A DNA stretch of 64,000 nt from Tubiluchus corallicola (Eukaryota; Priapulida; Priapulimorpha; Priapulimorphida; Tubiluchidae): NCBI GenBank assembly GCA_030141605.1, contig JAQGDQ010000063.1:432001-496000 (forward strand), written 5' to 3'. The notes beneath the pieces were generated by a model. It saw nothing but the letters and a program-made list of their open reading frames with translations, did no database searches and was not told the origin of the DNA. The translations under genes and the position numbers were made by a program. The number at the start of each line of letters is the position of its first letter. Positions within the stretch are counted from its first letter, which is position 1. Shown here piece by piece: positions 40,009 through 50,353 of the stretch.

Positions 40009-40260
40009 TTCAAGGATAATTATGTGGACATCAGATGTACCCGGTATTCAGCTTTTATTTCCTTTCAAAAACGTGTTATTCGCCACACGTAGCCTTACGA
40101 ACGCAACCCCAAGCCACTTCAGGCATCCCACGCCGTTGTTCGCGCGTTTCCCACGCTACCGCCAGAGAGCGCCATCTTACAGTGCACGTAATTCAGTAAT
40201 CAATAGAATCATTAATGAGTATTATCAGGAATTCGCTGTAGTAGTAATACAGCAGTAGCG
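40009..40260 (-). promoter_or_regulatory. Probable promoter and 5' UTR of gene A (form a)
   Basis: The sequence just upstream of the form-a ATG has more G+C and CpG than its surroundings (for example 40139-40170). On the minus strand it contains AAGATGGC (plus 40178-40171), which matches the core of the YY1 element common in animal core promoters. No TATA box in the expected place is evident. The transcription start is not known. Confidence 0.4.
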
Positions 40261-42699
40261 TCCTGTAGGGAGGCAGAACAATGAGACAATTCGTGAGTTA
40301 AAATACAACATTAGGAGCAGTCACTTAATAATGTGTGTAATATGTCCTGTAAACTCCACCTTAATTTACAAAACCGTTGGTATCGTATGCCATGTTCGAA
40401 AGAGAATAATAACGAAATCGAATTTGACTTAGGTCCGTTTCCCAGAAAAAAATTTTGCAGAAAAACTATTTTCGAAAAAAATAGTTTCCCAGTAAAAATT
40501 ATCAGAAACTTTCTCCCAGAAAATATTTTTTGGAAAACTCGTTACACAAGAAAAACCATTTCTGGAAAACATTTTTAGCAGAAAAATTATTGAAATCTTG
40601 AAGTCTAATAAAGTTGCCCAATAAATTATACTACTTCGCAAGATTTTGCGGGTCTATGGTTCACTGCAAGCCATTAAGCAGAATTCAAAGGCAAGTCTTA
40701 CTAACGTTATTTTATGGCAGGACCAGATCCTGGTTCATAATTAAGTTAATCCTCTGAGGTGAATACAGAGCCAGCGGAAGTGTCAGTCACATATAGGTAC
40801 ATGTTCATTGTACACAATAATTCATCTTGGTACAACAAGTATTTGAACATCTATGATGCAAGCCACAACTTCAAAAAAGATATTTAGCTAAATTTTACCT
40901 TTTGTGTTTGCTTGTTATAATCTATGTTTTCAGAATAAACCAATTTTATACAATAACCTGTAATCAGTATATTAAGTGTGCGATTGTTTTCATTGCAACA
41001 CAGTACTGAAGAGTAGTAACCTTACTTGTTGATTACGTTGAGTATTTGTTTTTGATAATTAAATTTCATTATGACAATAAAAAATTCTTATAGTTTTCTC
41101 GTATCTAAAATGTGTGTGCCCAGTTCTTGTTGCTGTGATGGTTTACTTTGCTGTAATCAAAACAATAACATTCGTTTCGGGTACTAATAAAAATCTTAAA
41201 CGTAATCCAAATAATCTTCATCACACCTGTAACGTACAGTAATCGTTGAAACTTGAAACCTTGTACACTCCAGAAGGCAGGCAGTGTTTGTGGCTTGCTA
41301 GCTTGATAAGAGTTCCAGCTTTCAAAAGCTTGAAATGCACAAATTTAGGATGCACTCATGAAGATTGATTGCTCTATTGCATTTTATAGCATTAATTAAA
41401 TCAGTTGTTACGATATCCATAATTCATTTACAGCATCAAAATAAATGTTAGTAAATTAAAAATGCTGATATGCTGTTTCACCTTTTCAAACAACTTGTTG
41501 CAAATACGTTAAAGGTATAGTGTAAACTAAATTTAAGAAAAAATATGTAACCTTATTTTACGTATGATTGTGTGAAATATATGAAATTGAACGATCAGTG
41601 AACTATTTAGTGAACGATCTTCAACCTTATTTGTTTTCAGTATCATCAAAAATATGGCAAAATTGTGACACCTTCAAAATAAAACAATACAAAAGGCAGA
41701 AAGTAGTTCCATCCTTAGTTCTCTTAATTCTCAGAGTACATAAAATACAAATAATTTTAACTTTGATACGGTTTTGTAAATGTATTTACAAGTAGACTGA
41801 CTTAATGACTGTATCTGTACAATAATAATTCTTATTCTACACAAACTCGCATATATTAGCTTTTTACCTTAATTTGGTTACATTTGCAACATGCTATGAT
41901 GCTCATTTTACACACAGAAAATTGATGTACATGTATGTATTATATCTATACTATTTACGTGCGTCAAGCTACTAAAACACTAGAAGACGCCTGCCATCTG
42001 TGTAGTGTTGAACGATTGCATAGATAAACTACAATACTGCATAAGCCCTCATACAGAAGGATTTGTACTATGTAAGTAAAATTTCACATGATTTACAGAA
42101 ATTATGATAAAATGGCAAACATTTGTTTCAAGGCAAAGCAGTAAAAACGTGATTTAAAGTGTCATAAGCTAAACTCTGAATAGTACTGTTTGTCTGATTA
42201 CAAGGAAAAGAAAGACTATAAAATGCTTATTTGATTACAGTAGTTTTTACATACTGACGTTATAATTATAAAAAAAAAAAGCTTTAAAAATTTTAAAACT
42301 GTATGAAATACTCAATATAAAAAGAAAGTGTCCTCTTCTGTGACCTTTCGTTTTCGTTACATCTGTTAGCTGAATACTTTTCAAAATGTTTACATACACA
42401 GACTCACACACGCACGCACTCACACACACACACACCCAAACCCACCCACCCAGGATGAATATCAATTGAACAATGTTGTGTGCGGGAGCAATAAAAAAAT
42501 TCCGATATTATAATTTGCTTATTTCAAATAATAAAACGTGTTTTTTAATAAAAGAAATCAACAGGCAATAGTAATGAATATAATTTACAGTCATGATGGC
42601 TCAATCAGTCATTGTTACAAAGCTATGTCGCTTCAGACCTAAATGAAGAAGTCATTTTCAAAATAACAAAGACAGTGTCTCTAACAGGTTTTACATGAG
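40261..42699. other. Intergenic region between gene A and the JADE gene
   Basis: A+T-rich sequence. A purine-rich stretch with degenerate GAAAA-containing motifs lies at 40440-40590, and a short CA-rich run at 42395-42435. ORFs of 70-80 codons show no known motif. No tRNA or other RNA gene seen. Confidence 0.4.
42395..42435. repeat. Short imperfect (CA)n microsatellite
   Basis: CA dinucleotides interrupted by CG and CT steps. Confidence 0.8.
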
Positions 42700-44266
42700 C
42701 TTAGTTACGTTTAGGTTAGGAAATGTCAATGTAAATTTATTTTCCACTTCACGGGCAATTATTGATCAAATAAAGGCAAAGGTCAACTGAAGCAAACAAA
42801 GAGAATCCATCAGAAGGATATCGATTAATTTTCCCGCCCATATTACCGAAATGATTGCCTTAGCTTAAGGCATTAGTAATACAAATGCAGCTAAATGTGT
42901 AATTAAAACACTTGCATTGTAACAGAGCTATAACATTAAAAGCTTACCCCTTGAACAAAAAGGTTATAAAAGTATTCAGATATAAATTTCCAGTAATTAG
43001 AAGTGTGTACTCATTTCTCAATAACTGAATCTCGAGTTTAATAAAATGTTATTCTGTTCATGCAAATAATTAGAATAAAAGTTACTTTAATATATTACAT
43101 CTACGTGTCAAGTAAAGCATAGCATAGATAAATCATCACTGTACTTGATTGGCCAACAATTACATCAGAAAATTTACCCTGTGTTAATAGATTACTGCTG
43201 TACAATTAAATTAATAATTATTAAAAATCTACTTCGGTCTAGCATAGAAACATTCATTTATAACAGCTAAAATACAACATGGCGAGATGCACTATCGCAT
43301 GCAATAACAATCAAGAGAAATCTTTAACTTGATAAAAATTCACAAATCTCATAAAATTACAATCAGACAATATTAATAAATATTGCACTATTATGAAAAT
43401 GCATCACCGTGTTCTACACACAGCTAAATATGGTAAATCATGATGATATGAACAGCATAACAGTGAAGCTCAGGCAAAATTTCCCTGTAAAACATGTTTA
43501 TGACATTTTTGAGTGAAGTTTTCACAACAAACTGTGCTGTAACAGCTGAACAAGCATGTTTACATTCGAATAAATTACTTATATGAATAAAAAATGAAAA
43601 TTTTGTGAAATAAGCGACACAAATCAAGGCAAAAGAACATTTATGTTGTGGAATTTCTTGAAAAAAAAATACATGCTATTCTAGTTTAATCCCTAAGATA
43701 AGAATTTTTCAGTTAAGCACCTATGTCTCTATAGTGTTAACAGGAGTTCCGCCTCTTCAACTGCATAAAAATAATAATTTTTTGTCATCACAAGTCTAGA
43801 ACATGTGTCGACAGGGAAAATTTACCACTTTCACAGCTTAATATACACATTAACAATAAGAAACTGTGAAAAAATGTCGGATGATAAAATATTTACATGA
43901 ATTTCCTACAATGGTGTGGCAAAATTCTGCTCATAAAAACAAAATGTAAACAGCAAAACTGTAACATTTTTACATACCTAACTATGAAACCACATAACAC
44001 AACTTAATCTCCTCGTTAGATAGCTCAGTCTCTCAAATTCTATAAATACTATTTACAACAGCAACATCAGTACCTAAATAATGTACAGCAACAAGACTAC
44101 ATTAACATGATATTATCAGCATCTGACAAATTGCCAAACATGCAAAAATAAATATATAAAACCAGTATACTGATTAGATCTACCCTAACTGTACAATAAC
44201 ACTCTTCCTGCAGCATTGATTTCAAGCAAAATATTCCATGATTAACAAATTATGTAAAAATGCCTG
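42700..44266 (-). other. Probable 3' UTR of the JADE gene
   Basis: A+T-rich non-coding sequence directly after the stop codon. The first clear AATAAA on the minus strand that I find is at 42741-42736. Cleavage shortly beyond it would give a 3' UTR of about 1.5 kb. The end point is inferred; no transcript evidence is available here. Confidence 0.35.
42736..42741 (-). terminator. Candidate polyadenylation signal AATAAA for the JADE gene
   Basis: Plus-strand TTTATT reads AATAAA in the gene's direction, about 1.5 kb after the stop codon. In an A+T-rich genome this hexamer occurs often by chance, so the call is tentative. Confidence 0.3.
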
Positions 44267-47200
44267 CTAACTTGGACCATTCACAATCGTTTCTTGTGCT
44301 GGTGTATGTGCAGCAACACTGTTTTCGTTATCATTATTCAACACTTCTTCGGAGTTTCGCATCCGTAAGCTATAACGTGTCGATGATGATGATGCTGTCA
44401 CTGCAACTTTTTTCACTTTAGATTTCTTTTTGTCTACAGTATCAGAGGCAGAATTAGCCATATGTTTCCGCTTTGCACTACCTTTAGGTCTACCACGCCG
44501 CTTTTTCCCCTTTTTAGTGCCTCTTTCATTAATTGTATAAAACTCACTGCCTTCTCGACGAATAATCATTTTTAATGCTAATTTTGGCCTGTCCTCATTT
44601 TCTACCGGAATGTCAGGTTTCTGTCGGAATTTTTCCTCACTAAACGCTACTGGATTAAATGCTGAGTATTTGTTGCCTTCACGTTTTACACGCAACTTCA
44701 ATGGTGGTGAAATCATAAGTTTTGGTTCATTGGCACTAGGTGGGTCTGTTTTGGGTGGTGGCACCCAAGCGGTTGTTGTAGTGTGATTTGTATTAAGTAG
44801 AGAGGTGGAAAGTGAAGTAGTCGCAGGAACCGTGTCACTTGCATTTGATGACATAATATTGTCTTCTACAACAGTTTCATACTTTCGCTTTTTAAATGGT
44901 TTACAGTACTCACTATCATTAATGACAACTTGTTTCACACTAGGTTCTTCAACCTTCACTTCTTCTACTGTTGCTTTAACTGATGGACTTTCAACAGTTG
45001 AATACGAGTTACCATCACGTTTCACTATAAGCTTAAGAGTGAGATCAGAAACTTTGCTATCAGTTGTCTCTGGTAGCTTATTCAAAACACCACCCATTAT
45101 GTTCTCTGTTTCAGCTGAATTATTATACAAATCACAAACCTTATCAGGTAGTCGAGTCACACGAATCTCAACATCTTTTGATTCAGACTTCCGCCGTGAA
45201 CCTTTCTCTTCTAAAGGCACTAATCTTAGTTGATTTGAACCTTCCTCGGTTGTTCGGACACCTTGATCAAGTTGTAGGTTCACATTAGCTTGTAAATTAT
45301 CACCTGCTTTTACTGAATGCTGATTTTCATTGGTATTTTGCCAGTTTGGTTGATGTTTGTCAAGTTTGAAGCGGAAACTTCGCAAATTAACACGATCACA
45401 GCTGTCATTAGCACTTGACTCATTGTCTTCAAAAGTAGGAACAACAGCAGGAGCTTCCTCACTAATTTTTATCAGGTCTGTACTGTTTTCTCCAGCAGAA
45501 ACTTCAGATGCTGATGCCATGTCAGATTTATTTCTCGGACTCCTTGAAATATCCCTCTTTTCTACAAATGAGTCCAAATCACCGAGGTCATCATCAAATA
45601 AGTACGGATCAAAAGACGAATCCGACTGCTTCACAAGAGCACTAGATATGGTATCGACTTTCTTTTTAGAGGGTTTCTTTGGGGCACCAGTATGTTTTTT
45701 ATCCTTGCGCCACGGTGCAGCAATAGCATCTTTTGCCTTCTGCTTCAAGTTTTTAGTTTCTGACCAAGTCACGCCTGATTTCTTGTGCATGTCCCTGGGA
45801 GAGGAACTAATATTTTGACGAGAATACTTTGGTTGTCTATTTGACAGGACAGACACAGCTTGCTGAAGACTAGATAAACTGGTGTTTAGCTCTTTGCTTA
45901 ATGACAAACCAGATGGTAACATGTTGTCAGGTTCTTGATGTAACTGCACTGGCTTGTCCACGACTAAATGTTGTTCTGATTTATTTAAACCTTGAGCTAA
46001 TCGCTGTAGGAATGTGTCACTCTCCTCTCTATCAGTCATTGGCTGCTGCTGATCAGATGCTGTTACTTGCGCAACTACACTACTGTCATTTGTGGAATAA
46101 CTGTAAGGTGGCGGAGGTGGACGCACCAAAGGTGGTGTCAATGCACTACTGTCTCTAATTAATTGCCTGTTCTCAGTAAATCCAGACAGAAATCGCCCAC
46201 TATCTCCAACCTGTTCATTCCTGGTATGAATTTCACTGGGCTGTCGTAAAGAATCATGTATGGAAGGAATATCATGAAATGTAGATGTAAATAATGAAGC
46301 TTGTTGGTTGTCTGACACAATTCTTGCTGCTCCTGAATTCATAGAGAGCTGGTTCGGCATTCTTTCAGCACCGGGCATGAGGCACGGTGGCAAGGATCCA
46401 AATATATGTGGTTGCGGTGCGCGTTCATTAAAAAGTGTTTGCGACCAAAATTTTCCTTCACTGTAGTGGCTCAAACTGCTAGGTTCGCTGGGATTAGGTG
46501 ACTGTTGTGGTAAATGAGGTGGCTGTTGTTGCTGTAAGTGTGAAGATATTTGTTGAAAAAATGGCATTTGATTTCGATGACGAGGCATACTGCCTCCATA
46601 TTGTACAGCATAAGTCTTTCTGCATTCTTCCACATTAGCTGCATTTCTATCAAAATGCATCAGTTTATTTTGTGGTGGCACGTCAAACCGGGAAATCAAA
46701 GAAGGCTGAGGAACACTCTGCTGGCTATCTATACTACCAAAAACTGGCGAGCTAAATGCTTGTTTCCCAGGTTCCATAACATGCCCGCCTAGAGAAGATG
46801 AATTTACTGGAAGGACACTCTGTGTTAAACTTGGAGACTGGGCAGTTGAACTAGGACTTGAAAGTGGTAACTGAGGTGGAATAATTTCTTTAAAAGTTGA
46901 AAGAAACCTACTCGGCTTGTCAACTTTAGGAGATTTGGCACTTGTAGAATCTAAGCTGTCTTTATGCTTATCAGTAATCTGAGCTTGTTTTAATTCACTC
47001 TGTGCTAATTGCGAAAAGCTTGATGTAACTGCACTTGCTGTTTCCTGCTGAGTAAACAAAGAAGTTACAGGACTTACATTCATGTTGGCCTGTGTGCCTG
47101 CTACTAAGACAGACTTACTCATCAATGGTTGATTTTCTTTCTCACTAACACACGATAGACTGCTTTCCATTGTTGTAGAAAATGGAATTTCCATGTGCGC

Positions 47201-50200
47201 TTTCACGGCAGTTTCTTTGTCGATGTCTTTTACTTCCATCACATTTTCTGACTTATCTTTCGACAAGTGCTCATCAATTTTGTTTGATTTTTCTATCTGG
47301 TTGACTTTTCTGTTTGCATCTTTTTGGATCATGTCACCTTTTTCCTTTACTGCCAATTCTTTCTGACTTTTCTTAATTTCTGTTTGCTTCTTGGATTTAG
47401 CAAGTTCCATCTCTTCAGCTATCTCTGTGATTACATCAACATATTTACCTTCCTTTTCTCTTCTTTCAGGCAACTGAAAGCAAACTTCAGAACTGTCGGG
47501 CTCACATGGATTTAAGGGTAAAGGAGAATGTCGTTTTTGTAGTTCAGGCAATGATTCTTGAGAAGAACTGAGGTGATCCAGTTTTGGAGATTTCTTTGGA
47601 CTAGGCCGTGCATCAACACGTACAAAAGGTGAAGCAGCATCAACAACTTGTGATTTCAAACTTGGTGGTCCAGATGAACCACCAACAGAATCTGAAGGAT
47701 CTCTGAAAGGCAATACGGGACTGGGAAGTGGAGAAGGTGAAGAATAAGGAGAAGGTAAAGCAGGTGGACCAGGTGATGATTCAAACTCTTGCAATTTCTT
47801 CGGTGTTGACGTCTTCCTCACTTTGAGCCAATTTTCCTTTGTGCATACTGGCAGTTCCTCCTCGTTCAACGAAGCTTTCTCTAGTTTTGAAAGTTTTTCT
47901 TCTGTTACACTGTCTGCTTTGACTTTGCTGGAATCATCATTCTTGCTGGATTGTTTTGATGTGGAAAGCAAATCAGATTTTGTCTTTAAGTCATCTCTTG
48001 TAGAACCGACCCTGGGTTTTGAAGCCTTGCCTACTCCATGCCTTTCTTTACTATCGTGTTTCTCTTTACCTGATTTTGATTCAGTTGCTTCACCTTTTTC
48101 CTTATCCTTATCTTGATCTCTGGACCTACGTGCCATATATCTACCCATGGCCATGGCCTCAAGATCAGGTTGCAAGTCTTGAGACCACATTTCCAAACCA
48201 CGAAGCTCACGGGGAACTTTTAAGAATGCATCAGGTACATCAGAAGAAGTACTTGACTCTGATTTTCCAGAGATTTTCCTCTTTTTATCTACGGATTTGT
48301 GTTCTGTCGTAGCACATTTTTGTTCGTGCACTAATAAGGCCAATCCCCTTTTTTCTTTAGTTACACTAGTGTCTTGGGAGTTACACCTCCTTTTGTCTAA
48401 ATCATACGAATATTTCGCCGAATCGACTCTTTCTAATAGAATTTCAGGTCTCAGGTCCTTCGGCTTAGGTTTTAAACCAAATTCTTTCACTCTTACTTCA
48501 TTTTCTTCATTTTCCAACTGTTCCATCAGTGCCTGTCTGAATTTATTCACCTTTGGTTTTTTGCCTGCTCCAGCTGAATAATCAAGTTCTTTGAGTGAAG
48601 GCTTTCTTGGGTAATCAGCATCGGAGAAAAGATCAGCCCAAAGATCTGCTTCTGCCTTGTCCATTCCACTCACCTTGCCAGACGACTCTTCTATTGATTT
48701 AGAAATTGTTTTTTCACTTTCCTTTAACACAATGCCGACAGTATCTTGTGCTTTAGATTTAAATTTTGCTTTGCTAAGTAATTTGCTCTTATTTTTCTCA
48801 AAAGTGTCAGTGCTTTCTCGCAAACTCAATTCAGGTGCATCTTTTTTATGACTGGAAATAGTATCTTTTTGCTTTTTAGCACTCTGCTGTTTATGCATTT
48901 CATTCTGAAAGTTTTCAAAGTTTTTGTCAGACAAGCTAATATTTCTTTCTCTTTCTGCCGATTTTTCACCGTGCTTGCTCAACAAAGTTTTCTTTTCTTT
49001 TTCAAAAAAATTGTCTTTCTTATCACAACTGGGCTTACTTGACGGCACAATTCGTGATTTAGATGAAGATAACACATCTGATTCCTTTTTACTTAAAGGC
49101 TCATTACTTTTAAGTTTATTACTGGACGATAATTTGGATTTCTGCTGTGAAACTTGCTGTTTCTCACTGATACTGTTTGATGCCTTATTGATCTTGTTCT
49201 CTTTCAGAGGTTTTTCCTTCTGCAGGCACTTTGCTTTTTGTCCTGGCTTTTGAGATTTTGAGTTCTCTGAACGGGCTGTATCGTGAGAGACTACTGAACT
49301 TTTACCACTTTTATCTGGTGATGTAACATTGGTCAAGCGAGCAACAGAACCTGCACTGCTGGAACTACTATCACTACTTTCAGTATCACTTTCAGAAGAC
49401 GATGATTCAGAAGAGCTTGATGATGATGAGGACAACGATGATGATGAGCTACTAAGTGGACGCCTTGAAAGCTGAGGCAATTCTAACAATTTAGAGTCTC
49501 TGCCTTTTGGCCTTTCAAACAATCTTCCCATATTTTCAGAATCAACTGGTTTGTTTACATAACTCTGAAACACTGATGAACTATCAATTGCGCCATTTAA
49601 AAATGGCTTTGACGAACATATTGTTTGTGCTTTTGATTGACTAAATTTAGGATTCTTTCGCCTTTTTGGCTCAGGGAGTTCTTTCATTTCTGCTTTTGTT
49701 TTCACTTTTATAACATGTTCGGGAGCAAAAGACTGTTTACTATCACTCTCTCCATCTCTATCACTGTCAGAAAGCTCATTCATTAATTCTCGTAATGGAG
49801 AAAGCATTTGATTTGATTCACTACGTGACAACTTCTTAGCAAGATACTCTTTCCTGCTTTTATTCTTCCTTGGCATCCTTTTGTTTGACCAGTCTTTTAC
49901 TGTCACACCTTCCCTTTTATATTTTTTAGTTCTGTCAAAATCAGTAGTTTTCTTAGCTTTTGTTGCAAACATTTTATTCTCATCATGAGAATTCTTCGAA
50001 GATTGAGCGATTCGGTTTAATCTTCTCGAAAATTCCAAGTCTGACGCTGGAGAGTTTTCTAAACTCTCATCACCACAAAGCTGCAACCTAGAATACACCG
50101 TGAGGCTATTGTCGGTAGTATCTGTTAAAAGTTTATTGACAGCTTGTGGATCATCTGGAGGAAGCCTTAGTAAGCGGTCGTACACTGAATCAAAATGACT

Positions 50201-50353
50201 AGCATTAATAACGTCTTCAACTTCAGAATCACTCAAGTCAGAGCCACGCTCAGTGATTATCTCTTTCTGCTTGTCAAACACTTCTTTTTGCATATTGTTA
50301 AATGTACGGCACATCTTCTCTCGCCGAGTGACCATATAGCACAAATTTCGTAC
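44267..50353 (-). CDS. JADE gene last exon: long low-complexity C-terminal tail
   Basis: Single 6,087-nt exon (2,028 residues plus TAG at 44269-44267), entered through acceptor TTTTTCAG. It opens with [13 protein letters not shown], the end of the conserved JADE block, then turns Ser/Lys/Glu-rich. Visible parts: polyserine/acidic tract (about 49325-49480); Pro/Ser-rich stretch with [13 protein letters not shown] (about 47700-47780); Gln/Pro-rich stretch (about 46480-46560); three copies of a motif like LKLxVKREGNxYS (45043-44990, 44707-44657, 44581-44525); AT-hook core RGRP (44497-44486) inside a basic [12 protein letters not shown] segment. A tail this long matches insect rhinoceros in scale rather than vertebrate JADE1-3. 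No domain with enzymatic motifs is seen; disordered regulatory tail is inferred. Confidence 0.95.
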   Translation of the reverse strand, partial: VRNLCYMVTRREKMCRTFNNMQKEVFDKQKEIITERGSDLSDSEVEDVINASHFDSVYDRLLRLPPDDPQAVNKLLTDTTDNSLTVYSRLQLCGDESLENSPASDLEFSRRLNRIAQSSKNSHDENKMFATKAKKTTDFDRTKKYKREGVTVKDWSNKRMPRKNKSRKEYLAKKLSRSESNQMLSPLRELMNELSDSDRDGESDSKQSFAPEHVIKVKTKAEMKELPEPKRRKNPKFSQSKAQTICSSKPFLNGAIDSSSVFQSYVNKPVDSENMGRLFERPKGRDSKLLELPQLSRRPLSSSSSSLSSSSSSSSESSSSESDTESSDSSSSSAGSVARLTNVTSPDKSGKSSVVSHDTARSENSKSQKPGQKAKCLQKEKPLKENKINKASNSISEKQQVSQQKSKLSSSNKLKSNEPLSKKESDVLSSSKSRIVPSSKPSCDKKDNFFEKEKKTLLSKHGEKSAERERNISLSDKNFENFQNEMHKQQSAKKQKDTISSHKKDAPELSLRESTDTFEKNKSKLLSKAKFKSKAQDTVGIVLKESEKTISKSIEESSGKVSGMDKAEADLWADLFSDADYPRKPSLKELDYSAGAGKKPKVNKFRQALMEQLENEENEVRVKEFGLKPKPKDLRPEILLERVDSAKYSYDLDKRRCNSQDTSVTKEKRGLALLVHEQKCATTEHKSVDKKRKISGKSESSTSSDVPDAFLKVPRELRGLEMWSQDLQPDLEAMAMGRYMARRSRDQDKDKEKGEATESKSGKEKHDSKERHGVGKASKPRVGSTRDDLKTKSDLLSTSKQSSKNDDSSKVKADSVTEEKLSKLEKASLNEEELPVCTKENWLKVRKTSTPKKLQEFESSPGPPALPSPYSSPSPLPSPVLPFRDPSDSVGGSSGPPSLKSQVVDAASPFVRVDARPSPKKSPKLDHLSSSQESLPELQKRHSPLPLNPCEPDSSEVCFQLPERREKEGKYVDVITEIAEEMELAKSKKQTEIKKSQKELAVKEKGDMIQKDANRKVNQIEKSNKIDEHLSKDKSENVMEVKDIDKETAVKAHMEIPFSTTMESSLSCVSEKENQPLMSKSVLVAGTQANMNVSPVTSLFTQQETASAVTSSFSQLAQSELKQAQITDKHKDSLDSTSAKSPKVDKPSRFLSTFKEIIPPQLPLSSPSSTAQSPSLTQSVLPVNSSSLGGHVMEPGKQAFSSPVFGSIDSQQSVPQPSLISRFDVPPQNKLMHFDRNAANVEECRKTYAVQYGGSMPRHRNQMPFFQQISSHLQQQQPPHLPQQSPNPSEPSSLSHYSEGKFWSQTLFNERAPQPHIFGSLPPCLMPGAERMPNQLSMNSGAARIVSDNQQASLFTSTFHDIPSIHDSLRQPSEIHTRNEQVGDSGRFLSGFTENRQLIRDSSALTPPLVRPPPPPYSYSTNDSSVVAQVTASDQQQPMTDREESDTFLQRLAQGLNKSEQHLVVDKPVQLHQEPDNMLPSGLSLSKELNTSLSSLQQAVSVLSNRQPKYSRQNISSSPRDMHKKSGVTWSETKNLKQKAKDAIAAPWRKDKKHTGAPKKPSKKKVDTISSALVKQSDSSFDPYLFDDDLGDLDSFVEKRDISRSPRNKSDMASASEVSAGENSTDLIKISEEAPAVVPTFEDNESSANDSCDRVNLRSFRFKLDKHQPNWQNTNENQHSVKAGDNLQANVNLQLDQGVRTTEEGSNQLRLVPLEEKGSRRKSESKDVEIRVTRLPDKVCDLYNNSAETENIMGGVLNKLPETTDSKVSDLTLKLIVKRDGNSYSTVESPSVKATVEEVKVEEPSVKQVVINDSEYCKPFKKRKYETVVEDNIMSSNASDTVPATTSLSTSLLNTNHTTTTAWVPPPKTDPPSANEPKLMISPPLKLRVKREGNKYSAFNPVAFSEEKFRQKPDIPVENEDRPKLALKMIIRREGSEFYTINERGTKKGKKRRGRPKGSAKRKHMANSASDTVDKKKSKVKKVAVTASSSSTRYSLRMRNSEEVLNNDNENSVAAHTPAQETIVNGPS

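Noticed and set aside
44805-49253. Plus-strand ORFs of 60-153 codons opposite the JADE last exon
   Set aside because: Shadows of the real minus-strand coding sequence.
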